From Sphingomonas adhaesiva (GTDB lineage Bacteria > Pseudomonadota > Alphaproteobacteria > Sphingomonadales > Sphingomonadaceae): a stretch of 64,000 nucleotides of DNA. The position numbers were made by a program, and so were the translations under genes. Below, piece after piece: positions 26,349 through 34,811 of the stretch (position 1 is the stretch's first letter; each line of letters starts with the position of its first letter). The stretch spans positions 434,001 to 498,000 of the forward strand of contig NZ_NWVC01000002.1 in NCBI RefSeq assembly GCF_002374855.1, written 5' to 3'. The notes under the pieces were generated by a model that did not search any database, was not told the origin of the DNA, and saw only the letters and a program-made list of their open reading frames with translations.

Positions 26349-27169
26349 CCCGCGACCCGCAGCCACAATGCCGTCGCGTCGTCGCTCGCCTTGAACCGGG
26401 GAAAGCGGCGGCAGGCGGCATCGTCGCGCTCGATCGTGCGCAGTTCCACCGCCAGCGCCGCCAGCCCGCGCTCGGCGACTGCGGCGAACAGCTCCGCGCC
26501 GTCATAGGCGCCATAGGCATCGACCAGCGCCGCGAACCCGTCGCTCATCAGCAGCACGTCGTCGCCGCCCGCAATCGCCGCATCGGCCGTGCTGATCGAC
26601 GAAAACGACGCCCCGGCCGCCACGCTCAGCACGCGCCGTCCTGCACGCGACCGCGCGATCCTGCGGTCCTCCAGTACGGCGGGATCGCGCAATTTGGTCG
26701 CGCCCACCCCGTCCCCAAGTGCCGCCGCATCCGCGCTTTCCCGCGCACGATCGGGGGTCGGCGTGACCCATTGCGTTCCCGCGACCCCGCGCCACAGGAT
26801 CGCGCAGTCCGCTGCCCAGGCCGCTTCCAGCCGTCCGTTCGTCAGCTGTACCGCGGCGAAGGCGGCGCTCGGCAGCTCCCACGCCGCCACCGGATCGCGG
26901 CGCCGCTCATGCGCGTATCGCGTCTCCACCGCCGCGAACACCTCCGCACAGCGGTCGCGCAGTGTCGCCCCGCGCGCCGCACCGAACGCCGCATCCGCCG
27001 CCGCCGCCAGCCACGCAGCCCCGCCCTGGTCCCCCAGCAGCCCCGGAGGCCCCAGATCGGTGGCGCCGTCGATCACCCAGCCGGCGCGCGCGCTGGCGCC
27101 GACGCGATCGTCATTGGGCGTGCCGGGCGTCCCGCACAGGCTGAGCGACTGGATCAGGTCTAAGTGCAT
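26345..27169 (-). CDS. PP2C-type protein phosphatase domain protein
   Basis: 274 residues from ATG 27169 (an in-frame ATG at 27181 is the alternative). PP2C metal-binding signatures are present: NDDRVG with VIDGATDLG early, LLMSDGFAALVD in the middle, and KASDDATALWL at the C-terminus. The core is compact, with no sensor domain. It starts about 20 nt after the E2 gene and may be co-transcribed with the bkd operon, though 2-oxoacid dehydrogenase control by a PP2C enzyme is only a speculation in bacteria. Confidence 0.85.
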   Translation of the reverse strand: MHLDLIQSLSLCGTPGTPNDDRVGASARAGWVIDGATDLGPPGLLGDQGGAAWLAAAADAAFGAARGATLRDRCAEVFAAVETRYAHERRRDPVAAWELPSAAFAAVQLTNGRLEAAWAADCAILWRGVAGTQWVTPTPDRARESADAAALGDGVGATKLRDPAVLEDRRIARSRAGRRVLSVAAGASFSSISTADAAIAGGDDVLLMSDGFAALVDAYGAYDGAELFAAVAERGLAALAVELRTIERDDAACRRFPRFKASDDATALWLRVAG

Positions 27170-27190
27170 GGGCGTCCCCATGCACCGCGA

Positions 27191-28498
27191 TCAGTCCGCG
27201 AACAACAGTACCGGCGTCTCCAGCAGCTTCTTCAGCGCCTGGACGTAACTGGCCGCGTCCCAGCCATCGACGACGCGATGGTCGCAGCTGATCGACAGGT
27301 TCATCAGCTTCGCCCGCACGATATCGTCGCCGACAAACACCGGACGCTCGACGATCTTGTTGGGGCCGATGATCGCCACTTCGGGGCGGTTGATGACCGG
27401 GGTGGTCGCGATCCCGCCCAGCGGCCCCAGCGAGGTGACGGTGATCGTCCCGCCCCCCATCTCGTCGGGCTTCAGCTTGGCAGCGCGCGCCGCCTCCGCC
27501 AGCCGCGTGATCTCGGTCGCCAGCTGCCAGACGTTGCGGTCCTGCGCGTCGCGGATGACGGGGACGGTCAGCCCCGCATCGGTCTGCGTCGCCATCCCCA
27601 GGTGCACCCGCCCCGACCGCGTCACCACGCCCGCCTCATCGTCGTAGCGCGCGTTGAGCATCGGAAAATCGGGCAATGTGCGACAGATGGCGACGATCAG
27701 CAGCGGCAGCATGGTCAGCTTCGGCCGCACCCCGCGATTCGCATTCAGGTCCGCGCGCACCCGCTCCAGCTCGGTCACGTCGATCTCGTCGACATAGGTG
27801 AAGTGCGGGATGTGCCGCTTCGACGCGGCCATGTTCTCGGCGATGCGGCGGCGCATCCCGATGACGCGCACCTCCTCGTCCGCGCGCGCGTGGCTGGCGT
27901 GGGGGGCGTGATAGCCCTGCCCGGCGCTGTAGCGCAGATAGGCGTCGAGATCGGCATGGCGGATCCGATCGCCCTCGGCGATGCGCACCTGCGACAGGTC
28001 GACGCCCAGATCGCGCGCACGGGCGCGCACGGCAGGGGAGGCGAGGATGGGGGTATGGCTACTCGGCTCCCTCTCCCCATCGGGGAGAGGGCTGGGGTGA
28101 GGGGCCGGTGTCTCAGCGAGAGGTTCCTCTGCACGAGGCTCCTGCCCCTCACCCAACCCGGTCCCCGCAGGCGAGAGGGTGTGCGGCTGCGCTTCCTCGA
28201 CGCCGGGGTTTTCCGCCTCCGGCACTTCCGGCTCGGTGGCAGGCGCCTCGCCCTCACCCTCCGTCTCGATCACCACCAGCGGCGCGCCGATCGACACCTG
28301 ATCGCCGACCTCGCCCGCAATCTCTACCACCACGCCCGCGACCGGCGATTCCATCTCGACCGTCGCCTTGTCGGTCATCATGTCGGCCAGGCTCTGGTCT
28401 TCCTCGACCCGGTCGCCGACCTTGACGTGCCAGGCGACGATCTCCGCCTCGGAAATGCCCTCGCCGATGTCGGGCAGCTTGAAGGTGAAACGCGCCAT
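27191..28498 (-). CDS. bkdB: Branched-chain 2-oxoacid dehydrogenase E2
   Basis: 435 residues, dihydrolipoyl acyltransferase of branched-chain keto acid breakdown. One lipoyl domain (1-80) with the lipoylated Lys44 in MTDKATVEM; E1/E3-binding domain about 150-190 (SPAVRARARDLGVDLSQV); catalytic domain with C-terminal DHRVVDGWDAA. The linker (about residues 106-144) is encoded by an inserted palindromic repeat (28069-28180) rather than the usual Ala/Pro sequence. Start ATG 28498, 5 nt after the E1beta stop. Confidence 0.94.
   Translation of the reverse strand: MARFTFKLPDIGEGISEAEIVAWHVKVGDRVEEDQSLADMMTDKATVEMESPVAGVVVEIAGEVGDQVSIGAPLVVIETEGEGEAPATEPEVPEAENPGVEEAQPHTLSPAGTGLGEGQEPRAEEPLAETPAPHPSPLPDGEREPSSHTPILASPAVRARARDLGVDLSQVRIAEGDRIRHADLDAYLRYSAGQGYHAPHASHARADEEVRVIGMRRRIAENMAASKRHIPHFTYVDEIDVTELERVRADLNANRGVRPKLTMLPLLIVAICRTLPDFPMLNARYDDEAGVVTRSGRVHLGMATQTDAGLTVPVIRDAQDRNVWQLATEITRLAEAARAAKLKPDEMGGGTITVTSLGPLGGIATTPVINRPEVAIIGPNKIVERPVFVGDDIVRAKLMNLSISCDHRVVDGWDAASYVQALKKLLETPVLLFAD
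28069..28180. repeat. Family C palindromic repeat inside the E2 linker
   Basis: Contains the perfect hairpin CCCTCTCCCC/GGGGAGAGGG (28069-28091) and the inverted pair GGGTGAGGGGC (28095-28105) and GCCCCTCACCC (28144-28154). The order is that of the common Proteobacterial REP-like element normally found between genes. Here it is in frame and encodes residues with HPSPLPDGERE. Confidence 0.8.
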
Positions 28499-28503
28499 CT
28501 GCC

Positions 28504-29553
28504 TTAGTCCTTCAGAATCTTCTTGAGCGCCTGGCCGATCCGCACCGGTCCGGGGAAATAGGCCCATTCCAGGCTGTGCGGATAGGGCGTGTCGAACCCG
28601 GTGACGCGCTCCACCGGCGCCTCCAGGTGATAGAAGCACCGCTCCTGCACCAACGCCGCCAGTTCCGCGCCGAAGCCGCTGGTGCGCGTCGCCTCATGCA
28701 CGATCATGCAGCGCCCGGTCTTCTTCACGCTCGCCTCGATCGTCTCGATGTCGAGGGGCACGAGCGTGCGCAGGTCGACGATCTCGGCGTCCACCCCGGT
28801 GTCGGCGACGACCTGCGCGCAGACATGCACCATCGTGCCGTAGGCGAGCATCGTCACCGCCTCGCCTTCGCGGACCACGTTCGCCTTGCCCAGCGGGATC
28901 TTGTAATAGCCCTCCGGCACCGCGCCGCCGGGATGCTTCGACCAGTTTTCCGCCGGCCGGTCCCAATGGCCGTTGAACGGGCCGTTGTAGATGCGCTTGG
29001 GTTCGAAGAAGATCACCGGATCATTGTCCTCGATCGCGGCGATCAGCAGCCCCTTGGCGTCGTACGGCGTCGAGGGGATCACGGTCTTCACGCCGGAGAC
29101 GTGGGTGAAGATGCCCTCCGGCGACTGCGAATGCGTCTGCCCGCCGAAGATGCCGCCGCCGAACGGCGATCGCACCGTCAGCGGCGCGGTGAACTCGCCC
29201 CCCGACCGATAGCGCAGCCGCGCCGCCTCACTGACCAGCTGGTCGAGCGCGGGGTAGATGTAGTCGGCGAACTGGATTTCCGGCACCGGGCGCAGGCCAT
29301 AGGCGCCCATGCCGACCGCGACGCCGATGATCCCGCATTCGGTGATCGGCGTGTCGAACACGCGGGTCTTGCCGTATTTCTTCTGCAACCCCGCGGTCGC
29401 GCGGAAGACGCCGCCGAAATAGCCGACGTCCTCCCCCATGACGACGATCGACGGGTCGCGCGCCATGGTCACGTCCATCGCGGAGTTGATCGCCTGGATC
29501 ATGTTCATGCGGGTGGTGGTGTCGTCCACCGGCTGTTCGATCGTGTCGGTCAA
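28504..29553 (-). CDS. bkdA2: Branched-chain 2-oxoacid dehydrogenase E1 beta
   Basis: 349 residues, thiamine-diphosphate E1 beta subunit. MGEDVGYFGGVFRATAGL, FDTPITECGI and PEIQFADYIYPALDQ are clear signatures; the C-terminus ends GQALKKILKD. The start appears to be TTG 29553 (TDTIEQPVDD); the first ATG is 15 codons later and has no ribosome-binding site. GGGATGACG from the adjoining repeat lies just upstream of the TTG. Confidence 0.93.
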   Translation of the reverse strand: MTDTIEQPVDDTTTRMNMIQAINSAMDVTMARDPSIVVMGEDVGYFGGVFRATAGLQKKYGKTRVFDTPITECGIIGVAVGMGAYGLRPVPEIQFADYIYPALDQLVSEAARLRYRSGGEFTAPLTVRSPFGGGIFGGQTHSQSPEGIFTHVSGVKTVIPSTPYDAKGLLIAAIEDNDPVIFFEPKRIYNGPFNGHWDRPAENWSKHPGGAVPEGYYKIPLGKANVVREGEAVTMLAYGTMVHVCAQVVADTGVDAEIVDLRTLVPLDIETIEASVKKTGRCMIVHEATRTSGFGAELAALVQERCFYHLEAPVERVTGFDTPYPHSLEWAYFPGPVRIGQALKKILKD

Positions 29554-29558
29554 AGCAA

Positions 29559-29640
29559 CGTCATCCCAGCGAAAGCTGGGATCTCCCTGTTACGAAGCGC
29601 GCCCTTGCGGCGCGAGACCCCAGCCTTCGCTGGGGTGACG
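29559..29640. repeat. Family A palindromic repeat between E1alpha and E1beta
   Basis: 82 bp: CGTCATCCCAGCGAAAGCTG at one end and CAGCCTTCGCTGGGGTGACG at the other, each end a hairpin and the two ends complementary. It has the same orientation relative to transcription as the copy in the metH operon, and GGGATGACG again faces the next start codon. Confidence 0.9.
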
Positions 29641-29650
29641 GATGCCATCG

Positions 29651-30949
29651 TCACTTGCGCGCCCATGGCCGGCCGCTCGCGGTTTCCTCGTCCAGCATCT
29701 GCTGGCGCTGTTCGCGCAGGTGCCAGGGCATCTCCTCGAACACGCCGTCGAACAGCGTGTCGAGCGGCTGGTGCAGGCCGTGGCCCAGGATGCCGTTCTT
29801 CTCGGCGTCCTTCTGCGCGGTCTTCACCGCCTCCGCGACCTCGCGGTCCATCGCCGCCTGGCGGTCCTCGTCCCATTCGCCGATCGCGATCAGGTGATCC
29901 TTCAGCCGCCGGATCGGGTCGCCGAGCGGCCAGGCGGTCGGTTCCCCAGCGGAGCGATATTGCGTCGGGTCGTCCGAGGTCGAATGGCCTTCCGCGCGAT
30001 AGGTGAAATGCTCGATCAGCGTCGGCCCGGCATTGGTGCGCGCGCGCTCCGCGGCCCAGGCGGTCGCGGCATAGACCGCCAGCGCGTCGTTGCCGTCCAC
30101 GCGCAGCCCGGCGATCCCGTAGCCGATCGCGCGCGCGGCGAAGGTCGTCGCCTCCGCCCCCGCAAAGCCCGAGAAGCTGCTGATCGCCCACTGATTGTTG
30201 ACGACGTTGAAGATCACCGGCGCGCGGTAGACGGTGGCGAAGGTCAGCGCGGAATGGAAGTCGCCCTCCGCCGTCGAACCTTCCCCGCACCACGTCGCGG
30301 CGATCCGCGTATCGCCCTTCGACGCACTCGCCATCGCCCAGCCGACTGCCTGCGGATATTGCGTCGTCAGGTTGCCGGAGATCGAGAAGAAGCCGAAGCG
30401 CTTTTCCGAATACATGATCGGCAGCTGCTTGCCCTGCAGCTTGTCGCCGGTGTTCGAATAGATCTGGTTCATCATGTCGACCAGCGGGCAGCCGCGCGCG
30501 ATCAGCAGCCCCTGCTGGCGATACGACGGGAAGCACATGTCCTCGTCGTCCAGCGCGTGCGCGGCGGCGACGGCCACCGCCTCCTCGCCCAGCGACTTCA
30601 TGTAGAAGCTGGTCTTGCCCTGCCGCTGCGCGCGGAACATCCGTTCGTCGAACGCGCGCACCATCGCCATGTCGCGCAGCATCCGGCGCAGGCGATCGGG
30701 CGACAGCTGCGGGTTCCACGGGCCGACGGCCTGCGCGTCCTCGTCCAGCACGCGCACCATCGTATAGGCCAGGTCGGTGAAGTCCTGCGCCGGAGCCAGC
30801 GTGTCGGGGCGGCGCACCGATCCGGCGGCGGGCACCGCGACCTCCGCGAAGTCCACCGCATCGCCCGGGCGGAACTTCGGTTCCGGCACGTGCAGCGACA
30901 ACGGCTTCAGGTTGCTCAGCGCGTCAACCACGTCACTCTCCTCGGGCAT
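29651..30949 (-). CDS. bkdA1: Branched-chain 2-oxoacid dehydrogenase E1 alpha
   Basis: 432 residues, thiamine-diphosphate E1 alpha. The cofactor motif is readable as GEGSTAEGDFHSAL...FNVVNN; FYMKSLGEEAVAVAAA and CFPSYRQQGLLIARG belong to the family, and YRAEGHSTSDDPTQYR is the phosphorylation-loop region. ATG 30949 follows GGGG by 6 nt; GTG 30955 is in frame but lacks spacing. First gene of the bkd operon; divergent from the imuA cassette. Confidence 0.94.
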   Translation of the reverse strand: MPEESDVVDALSNLKPLSLHVPEPKFRPGDAVDFAEVAVPAAGSVRRPDTLAPAQDFTDLAYTMVRVLDEDAQAVGPWNPQLSPDRLRRMLRDMAMVRAFDERMFRAQRQGKTSFYMKSLGEEAVAVAAAHALDDEDMCFPSYRQQGLLIARGCPLVDMMNQIYSNTGDKLQGKQLPIMYSEKRFGFFSISGNLTTQYPQAVGWAMASASKGDTRIAATWCGEGSTAEGDFHSALTFATVYRAPVIFNVVNNQWAISSFSGFAGAEATTFAARAIGYGIAGLRVDGNDALAVYAATAWAAERARTNAGPTLIEHFTYRAEGHSTSDDPTQYRSAGEPTAWPLGDPIRRLKDHLIAIGEWDEDRQAAMDREVAEAVKTAQKDAEKNGILGHGLHQPLDTLFDGVFEEMPWHLREQRQQMLDEETASGRPWARK

Positions 30950-30993
30950 CGCCACCCCGCCGGGCGTGCGACCACTAGTATCATTTGCTTGTA

Positions 30994-30999
30994 ATTATA
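30994..30999 (-). promoter_or_regulatory. Probable -10 of the bkd operon
   Basis: Consensus TATAAT on the minus strand in an unusually AT-rich patch, about 45 nt before the bkdA1 ATG. No good -35 is found at 17 bp; instead the imperfect inverted repeat TTTCGCTTCGCGTGAAA precedes it, possibly an activator or repressor site. Confidence 0.4.
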
Positions 31000-31117
31000 T
31001 TTCACGCGAAGCGAAAGAGGGTCGCGTGGCCTTTTGGCGACAGGAAATGCCGCGGAGGCGCCATCGCGCGTCCGAAAACTTCATCGCATCAGCGGATTGA
31101 CTCGACTCGGATTGAGA

Positions 31118-31132
31118 GAACAAAATAGGAAC
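31118..31132 (+). promoter_or_regulatory. LexA box of the imuA-imuB-dnaE2 cassette
   Basis: GAACAAAATAGGAAC, i.e. GAAC-N7-GAAC, the direct-repeat SOS box of alphaproteobacteria. It sits immediately upstream of imuA, the gene family most consistently under LexA control in this class. Confidence 0.88.
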
Positions 31133-31134
31133 GA

Positions 31135-31911
31135 TTGTCCCCCTTGGGAGTCGTGCCACCCGTGACCTGTCCGAGCGTCCTTGAATCCCTGCGCGCCACG
31201 CTCCGCGCCATCGAAGGCGACGGCCATCGCCGCCGCCCGGTGCTGCCGTTCGGTGCCGAGGCGATCGATTCGCGGCTCGCGGACGGCGGGTTGCGGCTGG
31301 ATGCGCTGCACGAGGTCGCCGCCGCCACTCCGGGGATGGGCGACGATGCCTCCGCCACGCTGTTCCTGGCCGGGATCGCTGCGCGCGCCTGGGGGCCGGT
31401 ACTGTGGGTGGTGCGCCGCCGCGACCTGTTCGCCCCCGGCCTCTACCAGTCGGGCCTCTCGCCCGAGCGCGTCCTCTATGCCGAGGCGGCCGACGATGCC
31501 GAGGTGCTGGCGCTGATGGAGGAAGGGTTGCGCCACCGCGCGCTGGGCGCGGTAATCGGCGAGACGCGCCGCGCCGCGATGGCCTCGACCCGCCGGCTGC
31601 AACTGGCGGCCGAGGGCGGGCGGACGATCGCGCTGCTGATGAAGCGGCACGCGCGTGAGGATGCCGATCCCTTCGCCGTCCCGTCCGCCGCGGTCACCCG
31701 CTGGCGCATCGCCTCGGCCCCGTCCGCGCCCTTGCCGGTCGCCGGGATCGGGCGCGCGCGCTGGGACGTCGCGCTGGCGCGGCAACGCGGCGGCGAACCT
31801 TTTCACCTGATTGTGGAGGCATGCGATGAAACGGGTCGCATCGCTCTACCTGCCCGACTGGTCGATCGACCGGCTGCGGCGGGCGGAGCCGTCGCTCGCG
31901 CCGCCGCCTGA
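31135..31911 (+). CDS. imuA: ImuA, SOS mutagenesis accessory protein
   Basis: 258 residues if begun at TTG 31135; GTG 31153 or GTG 31162 are likelier if transcription starts just downstream of the LexA box. RecA-like remnant fold (VLPFGAEAIDSRLADGGLRLDALHEVA, WVVRRRDLFAPGLYQSGLSPERVLY, RWRIASAPSAP). ImuA works with ImuB and DnaE2 in translesion mutagenesis. Its 3' end overlaps imuB by 86 nt in another frame, so the two are translationally linked. Confidence 0.9.
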   Translation: MSPLGVVPPVTCPSVLESLRATLRAIEGDGHRRRPVLPFGAEAIDSRLADGGLRLDALHEVAAATPGMGDDASATLFLAGIAARAWGPVLWVVRRRDLFAPGLYQSGLSPERVLYAEAADDAEVLALMEEGLRHRALGAVIGETRRAAMASTRRLQLAAEGGRTIALLMKRHAREDADPFAVPSAAVTRWRIASAPSAPLPVAGIGRARWDVALARQRGGEPFHLIVEACDETGRIALPARLVDRPAAAGGAVARAAA

Positions 31912-34123
31912 GCGCGTGGCACTCGGCGTGCCGGTGCCGGACTGGGCCGCGATCAAGGCGGCGAGCGATGCCGAACAGGGCGGCAAGCAATGCGACGCGC
32001 CGCGCAACAGCGGCTGGCGTCCCGGCGCGAAATGGGCGCGGGAGGAAAGCGGCGTGTGGGGCGGCGAAACCCGCGCCGACGTCGCGCGCCGCATCGCCGC
32101 CTTGCCAGCGCACCAGCGCCCGCCGATGCGCGAGATGGGCCGCCGCAGCGAAGCCGCCGACCATCCGTACAAGCGGCTGCCCGGCGACGACGGGGGCAAG
32201 GCAAGCGGCTGGCCCGAGCCAGCCGGGGTGCCGGTGCGCGCTGCCGGCCAGGGGATGCGCACGCCGGCGCCCGATCCGCTGCCCGGCCCCCGCTCCCACC
32301 TTCGTCATCCCGGCGAAGGCCGGGATCTTTCGCGGCAAGAGGACGGCGCCCGCCACGCAGAGACCCCGGCCTGCGCCGGGGCGACCAACATCCCCCTCGC
32401 CGCCTGGCGCGCGATGCCGGCGATCCGCTACCCCGGCGACGGCCCGCATCCCGACAAGCTCGCCGCCAAGGAGCGCCGCTGCGGCTCGAACGACGCCGGG
32501 GCGACGGTGAAGGAGGTCGCCGCCTTCTTCGACACCGGGCGCAGCACCGCCGATACGGTCGCGCGGGTCTGCCCGCCCGACCACGTCCCCGCGCCGCACG
32601 CGGCCGGCGATGGCGCCGCGCCGCTCGTCACCGTGCACAAGATCGGCAGCCGGGTGGAGATCGCCGCCGCCTCCCCCGCGGCGCGCGCGCTGGGGATCGC
32701 GCCGGGCATGGCGCTGACGCAGGTGCGCGCCGCCACGCCGGACGTGGTGGTGCGCGATGCCGATCCCGACGGCGACGCACGCGACCTCCACCGGCTGGCG
32801 GTCGCGCTGGCGCGGCGCTGGACCCCGGTGGTGGCGGTCGCAGATGCGCAGTCGCTGTTCCTCGACATGACCGGCGTCGCGCATCTGCACGGCGGGGAAG
32901 CGCGGATGGCGCGGCGGATCGTCCGGCTGCTGGCACGGCTGGGCATCGCCGCGCGGATCGCCGTGGCCGACACGACCGGCGCCGCCTGGGCCTGCGCGCA
33001 TCACGCGCGGCCCGGCGCCGGCGGGGTGACGATCCTGCCGCCCGGCGAGACGATGGCGGCGATCGCGCCGCTGCCCGCCGCCGCGCTGCGCGTGGAGGAC
33101 CATGCACTCGAATTGCTGCGGCGGCTGGGGGTGGAGACGGTCGGGCAATTGGCGGCGCTGCCGCGCGCGCCGCTGGTGCGCCGCTTCGGGCGGCAGGTGG
33201 CCGACCGGCTCGACCAGGCGAGCGGGCGCGTCGCCGAGCCGCTGGCCCCGGTCGTGCCCCCCACCGCGATCGTCGTGGAGCAACGCTTCGCCGAACCACT
33301 GCTGACCGCCGAGCCGATCGCGCACTGGATCGCCCGGCTGGTCGCGCGGCTGTGCGACGAACTGGCGCGCGCCGGTCGCGGCGCGCGATCGGTGGTGCTG
33401 GCGGCGACGCGCGTCGATGCCGCGGTGCAGCTGGTCCGCGTCGGACTGGCGCGCCCGACCCGCGCGCCCGACCATCTGCTGCGGCTGCTGGTGCGCCGGA
33501 TCGACCGGCTCGATCCCGGTTTCGGGATCGAGACGCTGGCGCTCCACGTCCAGCGCGCCGATCCGCTGGGCGCGCAGGCGTTCGACGGCGATCTGGCGGC
33601 GGGCGATCGCCCCGATCTGGCGCCGCTGGTCGATGCGATCGTCAACCGCATCGGCGCGCGCCGGCTATGGCGCGTGCGCGCGGTGGAAAGCGACGTGCCC
33701 GAACGGTCGGTGGGGACCGCCGCGCCGCTCGACCTGGCCACGCGCGCGGCAAGCGCACCGGCGCGCGACGATGTGCGCCGGCTCGACCGGCGTGGGCGCG
33801 ACCACCCCTGGCATCCGCGCTGGCCGCGCCCCGCGCGCCTGCTGCGCCGGCCCGAACCGGTCGACAATGTCATCGCCGGCTTGCCCGACCAGCCGCCGCG
33901 CCGCTTCACCTGGCGCGGCATGACGCATCGCATCGTGCGCGGCGACGGGCCGGAACGGATCAACGGCGAATGGTGGCGCCGCGCCGCCGAACGCGACGCA
34001 GTGCGCGACTATTACCAGGTGGAGGACGAAGACGGCCACCGCTTCTGGCTGTTCCGCCGCGGCGACGCCGAACGCATCGAAACGGGCGACCTGTCATGGT
34101 ACATGCACGGCACCTTCGGCTAA
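31826..34123 (+). CDS. imuB: ImuB, Y-family-like polymerase with a long insertion
   Basis: 765 residues from ATG 31826 (GGAGG 6 nt upstream). ImuB is a catalytically inactive Y-family protein linking ImuA, DnaE2 and the beta clamp. Residues 1-23 (MKRVASLYLPDWSIDRLRRA) and from about 266 on (PLVTVHKIGSRVEIAAASP) are ordinary ImuB. Between them about 240 residues intervene, including a family A palindromic repeat read in frame (residues 160-187). The frame is intact throughout. The stop codon overlaps the stop of the convergent PIN toxin gene by 2 nt. Confidence 0.9.
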   Translation: MKRVASLYLPDWSIDRLRRAEPSLAPPPERVALGVPVPDWAAIKAASDAEQGGKQCDAPRNSGWRPGAKWAREESGVWGGETRADVARRIAALPAHQRPPMREMGRRSEAADHPYKRLPGDDGGKASGWPEPAGVPVRAAGQGMRTPAPDPLPGPRSHLRHPGEGRDLSRQEDGARHAETPACAGATNIPLAAWRAMPAIRYPGDGPHPDKLAAKERRCGSNDAGATVKEVAAFFDTGRSTADTVARVCPPDHVPAPHAAGDGAAPLVTVHKIGSRVEIAAASPAARALGIAPGMALTQVRAATPDVVVRDADPDGDARDLHRLAVALARRWTPVVAVADAQSLFLDMTGVAHLHGGEARMARRIVRLLARLGIAARIAVADTTGAAWACAHHARPGAGGVTILPPGETMAAIAPLPAAALRVEDHALELLRRLGVETVGQLAALPRAPLVRRFGRQVADRLDQASGRVAEPLAPVVPPTAIVVEQRFAEPLLTAEPIAHWIARLVARLCDELARAGRGARSVVLAATRVDAAVQLVRVGLARPTRAPDHLLRLLVRRIDRLDPGFGIETLALHVQRADPLGAQAFDGDLAAGDRPDLAPLVDAIVNRIGARRLWRVRAVESDVPERSVGTAAPLDLATRAASAPARDDVRRLDRRGRDHPWHPRWPRPARLLRRPEPVDNVIAGLPDQPPRRFTWRGMTHRIVRGDGPERINGEWWRRAAERDAVRDYYQVEDEDGHRFWLFRRGDAERIETGDLSWYMHGTFG
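32303..32385. repeat. Family A palindromic repeat within imuB
   Basis: CGTCATCCCGGCGAAGGCCG at the left and GACCCCGGCCTGCGCCGGGG near the right, each an inverted repeat, with the ends complementary. Same architecture and size as the copies at 1947 and 29559 but in the opposite orientation relative to the gene. It begins exactly on a codon boundary of imuB. Confidence 0.88.
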
Positions 34124-34533
34124 CGCCGCGCGTCGACCGCACCGACATGCCCGGCGGCGGCATAGGCGAGGATCTTCTCGTCGGCGCTCAGGATCGGCAG
34201 GTGCAGGCCGCGTGCCGTGGCGATGACGATCCTGTCGCCGGGATCACCATGAAGGCTACCCGGCAGCAGCCCGGCATCGATCGCCATTGCGACCTCCAGC
34301 GGCGCCATCCGAAAGCCCGGGCTGCCCAGAATCGCGCCGAACCAGGCGTCGACAGGCAGGCCCAGCGACACGCGATCCTTGTCGACCAGCATCGCGATTT
34401 CCCATGGGACGATGGCGGGAATGTACAGGCCGTCGACACTGCGGGATTCCTCGATGATGGCCCTTGCCGTCGCGCCGAGCCGCCGGTCGCCCTGGACCAG
34501 CCACACCAAAACGTGCGTATCGAGGACGATCAT
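34120..34533 (-). CDS. PIN-domain toxin (VapC-like)
   Basis: 137 residues. PIN nuclease acidic residues are readable: Asp5 (VLDTHVLVW), Glu45 (PWEIAML), Asp97 and Asp100 (HGDPGDRIV). A VapC-type endoribonuclease paired with the antitoxin gene whose stop overlaps its start (ATGA, 34530-34533). Encoded on the strand opposite to imuB and dnaE2, between them. Confidence 0.92.
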   Translation of the reverse strand: MIVLDTHVLVWLVQGDRRLGATARAIIEESRSVDGLYIPAIVPWEIAMLVDKDRVSLGLPVDAWFGAILGSPGFRMAPLEVAMAIDAGLLPGSLHGDPGDRIVIATARGLHLPILSADEKILAYAAAGHVGAVDARR

Positions 34534-34811
34534 CGCGACCGGTACAATCCTTCCGGATTGTTCGCGTCCCACTCCTCCGGTTCCGCCGCCGGACTGAAGG
34601 GATCGTCGAAGCGATATTGCGGATGGCGCAACATCCCGAACGCCGACGCCAGCGGGGCTTGCGCCGCGCCCTGCCCGGCCCCCTTCGCGGTCAACGTCAG
34701 CGACGGTTTCCCGCGCCTCGTGATCGTCAGCGGTTCGCCGCTGCGCTCCATTTCGTTGAGCAGCGCGATGCACTTCGCCTTGAACTCGGTGATGCCGACG
34801 ATCTTGCCCAT
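34530..34811 (-). CDS. Phd/YefM-type antitoxin
   Basis: 93 residues. The N-terminal half is the prevent-host-death DNA-binding fold (VGITEFKAKCIALLNEMERSGEPLTITRRGKPSLTL); the C-terminal half is the toxin-binding tail (FDDPFSPAAEPEEWDANNPEG). ATG 34811 with GGAGG 6 nt upstream. Probably represses its own promoter, where CGATATAGTCG lies 30 bp upstream. Confidence 0.9.
   Translation of the reverse strand: MGKIVGITEFKAKCIALLNEMERSGEPLTITRRGKPSLTLTAKGAGQGAAQAPLASAFGMLRHPQYRFDDPFSPAAEPEEWDANNPEGLYRSR

Noticed and set aside
27164..28507. Plus-strand open frame opposite the E2 gene
   Set aside because: Antisense of bkdB; no domain, no ribosome-binding site.
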